The translations under genes were made by a program, and so were the position numbers. DNA of 11,085 bases. It comes from a bacterium. Lineage in GTDB: Archaea; Thermoproteota; Nitrososphaeria; Nitrososphaerales; Nitrososphaeraceae. The notes beneath the pieces were generated by a model. The model was given only the letters and a program-made list of their open reading frames with translations, made no database searches and had not been told where the DNA came from. Shown here piece by piece: positions 5,984-11,085 of the stretch (position 1 is the stretch's first letter; each line of letters begins with the position of its first letter). The stretch covers positions 1 to 11,085 of the forward strand of contig JACMIO010000099.1 of assembly GCA_014381105.1 (NCBI GenBank). Reading direction: 5' to 3'.

Positions 5984-7408
5984 ATGGGTTATAGCGAATT
6001 TCATGATAATGTAAATTCGATCAGCGAGAAGACAAAGAATTTAGTTGACGATAGAAAGGACATTTTAATAGTATCTAATTCATCCTGCGATGGAATTATT
6101 TCCGCTAGCCTACTTATCAAAGCTATTTGGAAGCTAGGCGGAAAGGGAACAGCCCGTTTCTTAAGCAGATTGGATGAAGAGATTCTTACTGATCTAAAGA
6201 AGGAAGATCATGATTTCTATTACTTTACGGATATAGGTTCAGGACTATCGGAGCTTTTTAACAAGCTTTTTTCTAAGAATTGGATTGTGTTGGATCATAG
6301 GAAAATTAGTTTGAACGAAATTGCCATAGATGATAATAACGCTATTCTAAATCCATGGAAATATGATATCGATGGTGACAGAGAAATTACGTCAGGCGGT
6401 ATTTCATATCTTTTAGCGAAAAATCTGGACAAGAGATTTTTAGATTTATCCCCACTTGCAATAGTATCTGCCCTAGGAGAGTATCAGGATGTGGGGGACA
6501 AAAGATCTCTTGTTGGTCTTAACAATGAAATATTGGAAGATTCGAAAAAAGACGGACTTATACAAACAGATATTGATCTATTGTTATCTTTTAATGAATT
6601 CCTTCCTATTCATGAATCCATAGCAAGTACTTATGTACCATATCTATATGGACTAACATCAAAGAGCGACAAATGTCTTGATCTTCTCAGGAAGACAAAT
6701 ATTACTTTAAAAAAAGATGGAAGATTTAAGACAATTTGTGACATTAATCAAGAAGAAAAGTTTCTCATATTAGAAACTATCAAGAGCCACCTCAGTTCTC
6801 AAATTGACTCGAGTATTAATAACTTAGAAAATATTCTGATAGGCTATACTTATGTACTTCCATCTGAAGAGCATGGCAGCCACTTATACGATGCGCGTAG
6901 ATTTTCAGATTTACTAAATTCGTCCGCTCTTAGTAATAAAACAGGACTGGGCATGAGCATTTGCTTGGGAGACCGCTCGTCTTCTCTTGAAGAGGCTGAA
7001 AAGGACGCACAAGAATTCAACAAGAGTTCCCAATTGCTGATATCAAAGATACTCAAAGAGAAATGGAGGATTTTTGACAAGGGATTGTGTCTTTTCATTG
7101 ATGCCGAAGGAATAGTTGAACCAGATTATATTGGTCATCTGTCGAGGCTATTGGGATCACATTATCAATTTATGAATAAGGTGATAATAATCAAAACTGC
7201 GATAGATGAAAATTATTCAAAATATTTCTTTAGCTCTCTGCTAAAGGGAGCTATAGATGTACAACAAATGACAAAGGAATTATCAGAATCAGTTAGCGGA
7301 ATTACAGTGACATTTAACAATGCTGAAGGGCAGATTGTTATACCACCTGCACAAGAGGATTCTTTGATGTCTATTATTCAGAAACAAATCAAGAAGATCC
7401 CGAAATGA
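5984..7408 (+). CDS. Cdc45/RecJ-like DHH-superfamily protein with degenerate active site
   Basis: Protein of 474 residues in the archaeal RecJ/GAN/Cdc45 group, the partner of MCM and GINS in the archaeal replicative helicase. The DHH domain spans about 25-200. Motif positions are clear but mostly altered: the usual HDADG-type motif I is NSSCDG (32-37), keeping only D36; motif II FTDIGSG (81-87) keeps D83; the name-giving DHH is DHR (104-106); and the usual ALGD is ALGEYQD (E166). The middle and C-terminal DHHA1-like part shows YTYVLPSEEHGSHLYDARRF and SICLGD, but the GGH substrate motif is replaced by SGI at 438-440 before NAEGQIVIPP. I infer loss of exonuclease activity and a structural, Cdc45-like role. 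It sits 8 bp after rpsO and overlaps pcc1 by 4 bp, a setting typical of archaeal RecJ-like genes. Confidence 0.85.
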   Translation: MGYSEFHDNVNSISEKTKNLVDDRKDILIVSNSSCDGIISASLLIKAIWKLGGKGTARFLSRLDEEILTDLKKEDHDFYYFTDIGSGLSELFNKLFSKNWIVLDHRKISLNEIAIDDNNAILNPWKYDIDGDREITSGGISYLLAKNLDKRFLDLSPLAIVSALGEYQDVGDKRSLVGLNNEILEDSKKDGLIQTDIDLLLSFNEFLPIHESIASTYVPYLYGLTSKSDKCLDLLRKTNITLKKDGRFKTICDINQEEKFLILETIKSHLSSQIDSSINNLENILIGYTYVLPSEEHGSHLYDARRFSDLLNSSALSNKTGLGMSICLGDRSSSLEEAEKDAQEFNKSSQLLISKILKEKWRIFDKGLCLFIDAEGIVEPDYIGHLSRLLGSHYQFMNKVIIIKTAIDENYSKYFFSSLLKGAIDVQQMTKELSESVSGITVTFNNAEGQIVIPPAQEDSLMSIIQKQIKKIPK

Positions 7409-7659
7409 AAGAAGGATTTAATATAAAGTCTAGCATGAAAATAGAATTTGATAGTAAAAAGGAAATAGATACCATGATTAACGCATTAACACCCGATAAT
7501 GTTCGTATCCCTGAAGGACTAAAGATTAACATAAGAGCTGAAAACAAATGTTTAATAATTGACATTCAATGTAAAAATGGATCAGGAACGTTCCTTAACA
7601 CGATTGATGAATTACTAGAACACATATCGTTATCAAGGGCAGTGACATCTAATGATTGA
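7405..7659 (+). CDS. pcc1: KEOPS complex subunit Pcc1
   Basis: Small dimerising subunit of KEOPS, which with Kae1, Bud32 and Cgi121 makes the t6A modification at position 37 of tRNAs reading ANN codons. The 84 residues fit the family: strand IKSSMKIEFDSKK, helix EIDTMINALTPDN, RIPEGLKINIRAENK, a strand CLIIDIQCK, and the C-terminal helix FLNTIDELLEHISLSRAV. The sequence is divergent, so the call rests on the overall pattern and on the gene order, as Pcc1 often follows the RecJ-like gene in archaea. The start is ATG at 7405, overlapping the previous stop as ATGA. An ATG at 7435 would cut the first strand and is less likely. It overlaps serS by 8 bp. Confidence 0.75.
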   Translation: MKEGFNIKSSMKIEFDSKKEIDTMINALTPDNVRIPEGLKINIRAENKCLIIDIQCKNGSGTFLNTIDELLEHISLSRAVTSND

Positions 7660-8923
7660 TCCTAAGATTCTTAAAGAAAATCCAAAAGCCATACGAGAAA
7701 TGTTAGAGAGAAGAAAGGTTAGTTATCCGCTTGATGAACTACTCGAACTTGATAGGAAAAGACGTGAACTAATAATAGAAACACAGGATTTGAGGCATAG
7801 AAAAAATACATTATCACAAAGTATTGCAAGTAAGAAAAAAAATCAGGAATCTATCGAGAATCAGCTTGACGAGATGAGAAATGTTGGAGAGATGATGAAC
7901 ACTGCCGATTCCAAGAAGGTGATGGTAGAAAAGAGATATGCTGAATTAATATACTCCATTCCCAACTTGTTACATGAATCAGTTCCAACTGGAAATAGCG
8001 AGAATGACAATGTTGTTGTCAGGACGCATGATCATCACTCAAAATCAAGAGCCAAAAATGACCATGTCGATCTAGCGTATTCCCTAGGACTCATCGATCT
8101 TGAAAGAGCAGCAAAAATAGCGGGTTCCAGATTTTATTTTCTAAAAAAAGAAATGGTCAAGTTGAATCAGGCATTGATAAATTATGCTCTTGACTTTCTT
8201 GAAGGATATGGTTACCAATTGATTCAACCTCCATTTATGTTGAAAAATGATGCAATCAAGGGATCCATAATCATGGATGATTTCCAAGATGTCATTTACA
8301 AAATTGAAAATGAAGATCTATATATGATAGGCACATCTGAACATGCGATGGCGTCCATGCATATGGATGAAATTCTGGATTCGGTGAAACTTCCATTGAG
8401 ATATGCCAGTATTAGCCCATGTTTCAGGAAAGAGGCTGGAGCGCATGGAAAAGATATGAAGGGCATATTTAGAGTTCATCAGTTTGAAAAAGTGGAACAA
8501 TTTGTCATCTCAGATTCGGCAAATTCCTTTGATGAACAAGAAAGAATGCAGAGCATTTCCGAAAGATTTTACCAGAATTTGGAAATACCATTTAGAGTGG
8601 TACTATTATGTAGTGCTGATACTGGTAAGGTGTCGTCAAAGACGTATGACATAGAAGCCTGGATGCCTGGACAAAATAAATATAGAGAAATTGGATCCTG
8701 CTCTAATTGTATTGATTTCCAGGCTAGACGATTAGATATACGTCATAGAGAAAAAGTAAACGAGGAAACTCGACTAGTGCATACGCTAAATAGCACACTT
8801 GTCGCCACTGAGCGTACCATGGTTGCAATTCTAGAGAATTATCAAACAAGTAATCAAACAGTAATTATTCCAACGGTGTTAAGAAAATACATGGGAGATT
8901 TGAAGGAGATTAAATCAACCTAA
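7652..8923 (+). CDS. serS: Seryl-tRNA synthetase (common, bacterial-like class IIa type)
   Basis: Charges tRNA-Ser with serine. The 423-residue length is normal. The N-terminal MIDPKILKENPKAIREMLERR leads into a long antiparallel coiled-coil arm at about 28-105, which contacts the tRNA-Ser long variable arm. The catalytic domain has YQLIQPPFM (motif 1 region, about 188-196), the serine-site loop IGTSEHAM (226-233), motif 2 FRKEAGAHGKDMKGIFRVHQ (258-277), EIGSCSNCIDFQARR (346-360) and motif 3 with LNSTLVATERTMVAILENYQ (379-398), including R388. It is not the rare methanogen-type SerRS. It is the last gene of the rpsO operon and its start overlaps the end of pcc1. No strong terminator follows; short T runs occur at about 8954-8985. 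Confidence 0.97.
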   Translation: MIDPKILKENPKAIREMLERRKVSYPLDELLELDRKRRELIIETQDLRHRKNTLSQSIASKKKNQESIENQLDEMRNVGEMMNTADSKKVMVEKRYAELIYSIPNLLHESVPTGNSENDNVVVRTHDHHSKSRAKNDHVDLAYSLGLIDLERAAKIAGSRFYFLKKEMVKLNQALINYALDFLEGYGYQLIQPPFMLKNDAIKGSIIMDDFQDVIYKIENEDLYMIGTSEHAMASMHMDEILDSVKLPLRYASISPCFRKEAGAHGKDMKGIFRVHQFEKVEQFVISDSANSFDEQERMQSISERFYQNLEIPFRVVLLCSADTGKVSSKTYDIEAWMPGQNKYREIGSCSNCIDFQARRLDIRHREKVNEETRLVHTLNSTLVATERTMVAILENYQTSNQTVIIPTVLRKYMGDLKEIKST

Positions 8924-9013
8924 GTTGGTTGCAATCTCTTCCAAAAGCGTTGTAAAAATTATTATTATCTCAAAATTCAAAATTTTTGCCCTAACGATCG
9001 AGATAATATGTAT

Positions 9014-9054
9014 GCAACTGTTTATTCATGATTGAAAATATTTTAGACAGTTGC
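9014..9054. repeat. 8-bp inverted repeat with 25-nt loop downstream of serS
   Basis: GCAACTGT at 9014-9021 pairs perfectly with ACAGTTGC at 9047-9054. The loop is AT-rich. It lies between serS (+) and the minus-strand reading frame ending at 9065, so it could be a hairpin near the 3' ends of both transcripts, or chance. The rest of 8924-9064 is AT-rich with nothing else I can support. Confidence 0.3.
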
Positions 9055-9064
9055 TAAACAAGAT

Positions 9065-9238
9065 CTATAGGTTTTTTATACTTTGTTGTACAAGAAAAGG
9101 TAACGCTTCAACTGCAACTGGTGGCGGAAGTTTTTGAGGTCCTGTCCCAATTACTAAATTCTTCCGACCATCAGTTGTAATTCCAAATTTGCATTCAAAT
9201 AGAATGTGGTGTAGAAAATTTGATGATTCTATGTACAA
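9065..9238 (-). CDS. Candidate small protein of 57 residues, not recognised
   Basis: A minus-strand frame open from 9298 to a TAG at 9065-9067 contains no ATG or GTG, but a TTG at 9238 would start a 57-residue protein. The translation reads like a genuine protein: YIESSNFLHHILFECKFGI, then TTDGRKNLVIGTGPQKL, PPPVAVEALPFLVQQ and SIKNL. It has a triple proline, mixed polar and hydrophobic pattern and no low-complexity bias. I do not recognise the family and see no membrane span. It lies 69 bp downstream of the radical SAM gene on the same strand and could be co-transcribed. Against it are the weak start codon and the lack of a Shine-Dalgarno or TATA box nearby. It might instead be the remnant of a longer gene. 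This is the main content of the otherwise gene-free stretch 8924-9307. Confidence 0.4.
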   Translation of the reverse strand: MYIESSNFLHHILFECKFGITTDGRKNLVIGTGPQKLPPPVAVEALPFLVQQSIKNL

Positions 9239-9307
9239 CAGACTTGCCTTACGGCATAACAGTCCGAATCGTGAAAATCTAGAAATACGCTCGAAATATT
9301 ACAATTC

Positions 9308-10192
9308 TCAAAATCTTCGTAGAACTTTTGGTTTCAGTAACTCGGGATGCTCCTTTAAACTTCTTACAATCGCCAACATTTTTTCCTTATCTTCAGGTAA
9401 ATTTCCTCCAATAGAATAAACATTTGATGCATGATTAGCTCTAAAGACTATAGGGGAAATAGGACTAATATTATTTAACAACAGTTCAAGCTCATTCAGT
9501 ATCATTGTATCATCCAATGTTTCAAATGGTTCACTGAATTTTTTCATAAACTCATCATATACACCATCCTCGATTATTAGCGTCAGGGCAGCTAAAAAGT
9601 TTGGCGATACATCACTTACAACTCTGGCGGTTTCTTTCATGTGGTCCATCGAATATTTTTTCCCTCCAATTCCCAAGATAATCATACATGATATAATGAA
9701 ACCACTTTTTTTCGCCCTATTACATGCATCAATAATACTTTTTGAAGTAGCTCCCTTTGTGATCTTTTTAAGGAGTATATCATTTCCTGTTTCGATTCCA
9801 ATATACAACATATCCAATCCCTTACTATTTAGCAAGGTTAACTCATCAGGGCTCTTCTGTAAGAGATTTTTAGGCATTGCGTAACAAGATATTCGCTCTA
9901 AATTCGGAAATTTTTCCTTAATATAATCCAATATTTGAACTAATTTCTCTGTACTAAGATTAATTGCATCTCCATCCGCCAGAAAAATCCTTTCCGTTTG
10001 AGGAAATGATTTGGAAACAATATCTATTTCACTCTTAATTTCTTCCCAAGGCCTCTCAGAATATTCCTTAGTTCTATACATATTACAAAACGAGCACTTG
10101 TTAAAAGAACAGCCCAAAGTAACCTGGAAAATGATTGAATTAGCCTCGGATGGTGGTCTGTATAGGGGATAATCGTAACCCAGCTCAATCAT
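9308..10192 (-). CDS. Radical SAM protein of the B12-independent COG1032-like type, function unknown
   Basis: Iron-sulfur enzyme that cleaves S-adenosylmethionine to make a radical; the substrate is unknown. The chosen start gives 294 residues. The N-terminus YDYPLYRPPSEANS (6-19) is typical of this subfamily. The cluster ligands are C28, C33 and C36 in GCSFNKCSFCNMY, a C-x4-C-x2-C spacing in place of the classic C-x3-C-x2-C. ADGDA (72-76) and GIETGND (132-138) match the radical SAM barrel, with GLDMLYIG before it and IISCMIILGIGGK after. The frame is open further, to an ATG at 10279 that would add 29 residues unlike the family. The ATG at 10192 is preferred because it starts six codons before the conserved block and has a TATA-like element about 28 bp upstream; the ATG at 10213 is also possible. 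Confidence 0.88.
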   Translation of the reverse strand: MIELGYDYPLYRPPSEANSIIFQVTLGCSFNKCSFCNMYRTKEYSERPWEEIKSEIDIVSKSFPQTERIFLADGDAINLSTEKLVQILDYIKEKFPNLERISCYAMPKNLLQKSPDELTLLNSKGLDMLYIGIETGNDILLKKITKGATSKSIIDACNRAKKSGFIISCMIILGIGGKKYSMDHMKETARVVSDVSPNFLAALTLIIEDGVYDEFMKKFSEPFETLDDTMILNELELLLNNISPISPIVFRANHASNVYSIGGNLPEDKEKMLAIVRSLKEHPELLKPKVLRRF

Positions 10193-10215
10193 GGTTGAAA
10201 TTAATGATATCATGC

Positions 10216-10223
10216 AATTTAAC
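10216..10223 (-). promoter_or_regulatory. Putative TATA box supporting the 10192 start of the radical SAM gene
   Basis: The minus strand reads GTTAAATT, centred about 28 bp from the ATG at 10192. It lies inside the longer version of the reading frame, so if it is the promoter the 10279 start cannot be used. Confidence 0.35.
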
Positions 10224-10331
10224 TTGTTTGGATATGATAACACTCCCCAAACCATAAATGAATCAAAGTTCTTTCTCATGACTAGACTTATTATTTAGAT
10301 AAACGACACATATGCCATCTAAAATTAGAAA

Positions 10332-11085
10332 ATGAAAAATAATGAAATTGTCAAAATATTTCGTGAAATCTCATATCTGATCCAAATAGTGGAAGAAGAT
10401 CTAAACACCATCTACAAAGTTAGAGCATATGAAAAAGCCGCTGATGTGATTGAAAATCTGTCAATGAGTATTGAAGAGATTTATCTAAAGGATGGAATTA
10501 AGGGTCTTAAAAAAATACCATCAATTGGTAATGCCATTTCAACCAAATTAGAGGAACTTATAAGATCCAATAAAATTGCTTATCATGAAGAACTGAAACA
10601 GAAGGTACCCATTAGGGTATCTGAATTTTCCAATATGACAGGATTCGGACCCAAGACGATGAAGATCCTTTACGAAAGACTAGGAATTACAAGTATCGCT
10701 GAACTAGAAAAGGCGGCATCGGAAGGAAAAATTTCAAAGATAAAGGGTTTTTCAAAGACTAAAGAAGAAAAGATCATCAAAACAATCCAGTTATCAAAAA
10801 AAATCAAGAATAGATATTTGTTAGGGGATGTATATCCTTTGATAAAAAAAATAGAAAATAGATTAAACGAAAAAGATAATGTAATCCGCTGTCTTGTTGT
10901 AGGTTCCTTCAGAAGGATGAAGGAAACTATTGGAGATATCGATATTTTAATCTCCACAGATGAACCGGAAGAAGTAATACAATTTTTTGTCAGTATGCCT
11001 GAAATTCAAGAAATCAAAGGTAAGGGGAAGGCAAAGGCATTTGTTGAACTTAGAAATGGCATTGATGTTGATCTGCTCGTAGTTC
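10332..11085 (+). CDS. DNA polymerase X family protein (PolX), 3' end missing
   Basis: The frame runs from ATG at 10332 to the window edge without a stop and gives 251 residues. The N-terminal 8-kDa-like domain is recognised in VEEDLNTIYKVRAYEKAAD (20-38). Helix-hairpin-helix DNA-binding motifs are at IPSIGNAIS (62-70) and MTGFGPKTM (102-110), with a third possible near IKGFSKTKE. The nucleotidyltransferase signature is GSFRR (191-195) and GDIDILI (201-207), with catalytic D202 and D204. The third carboxylate is D247 in IDVDLLV. All three acids are present, so it should be an active gap-filling polymerase, probably for base excision repair. Bacterial and archaeal PolX proteins often run to about 570 residues with a C-terminal PHP nuclease domain, which would lie beyond the window. 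It is transcribed away from the radical SAM gene. Confidence 0.93.
   Translation, partial: MKNNEIVKIFREISYLIQIVEEDLNTIYKVRAYEKAADVIENLSMSIEEIYLKDGIKGLKKIPSIGNAISTKLEELIRSNKIAYHEELKQKVPIRVSEFSNMTGFGPKTMKILYERLGITSIAELEKAASEGKISKIKGFSKTKEEKIIKTIQLSKKIKNRYLLGDVYPLIKKIENRLNEKDNVIRCLVVGSFRRMKETIGDIDILISTDEPEEVIQFFVSMPEIQEIKGKGKAKAFVELRNGIDVDLLVV

Noticed and set aside
6850..7098. Minus-strand frame of 82 codons within the Cdc45/RecJ-like gene
   Set aside because: Shadow of the DHH protein in a reverse frame, with no promoter or family resemblance.
8924..9064. tRNA or other structured RNA after serS
   Set aside because: No T-loop (GGTTCRA) or acceptor pairing was found; only the short inverted repeat at 9014-9054 stands out.
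9189..9419. Plus-strand frame of 76 codons
   Set aside because: It lies antisense to the well-supported radical SAM gene and to the 57-residue candidate; its translation looks random.
10670..10957. Minus-strand frame of 95 codons within the PolX region
   Set aside because: Antisense to PolX, whose motifs are unmistakable; the hydrophobic translation is an artefact of AT-rich DNA.

Overview
The window looks like the chromosome of an ammonia-oxidising archaeon (Thaumarchaeota/Nitrososphaeria). The evidence is a set of archaeal information-processing genes (Sec61-beta, aIF1/SUI1, S15 of the archaeal/eukaryotic type, KEOPS Pcc1, a Cdc45/RecJ-like DHH protein, DUF2070), strong AT richness, and promoters whose TATA boxes lie about 28-31 bp from the start codon, as expected for leaderless mRNAs. 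Two small single-span membrane proteins resemble the recently described archaeal ammonia monooxygenase subunits AmoY and AmoZ. No amoA, amoB or amoC lies near them, and the DNA is AT-rich. This fits a Nitrososphaerales-type genome of the low-GC kind (for example Nitrosocosmicus-like) better than a streamlined marine Nitrosopumilus, but the placement is inference.

Layout. 1-1530 (+): the end of purK and all of purE, overlapping, for the carboxylation step of purine synthesis. 1553-3928 (-): a three-gene cluster, convergent with purE, of a zinc-ribbon protein (SSSCA1/p27 family), Sec61-beta and the large membrane protein DUF2070. 3929-4117 is a divergent promoter region, followed by aIF1 (+). 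4546-5374 (-): the two candidate AMO accessory subunits, each with its own TATA box and downstream T-rich stretch. 5375-5528 is a second divergent promoter region. 5529-8923 (+): a compact operon rpsO - Cdc45/RecJ-like - pcc1 - serS, with gaps or overlaps of 8 bp or less. 8924-9307 has no well-supported gene but holds a convincing small reading frame (9065-9238, -). 9308-10192 (-): a radical SAM protein. 10332 to the end (+): the N-terminal 251 residues of a family X DNA polymerase, cut by the window edge.

The most interesting items are the candidate AmoY/AmoZ pair, the DHH protein whose catalytic motifs are almost all eroded (as in Cdc45), the DUF2070 protein with three conserved-looking Asp-x-His motifs, and the unannotated 57-residue reading frame. 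I found no tRNA, rRNA, CRISPR array, transposon or prophage signal.
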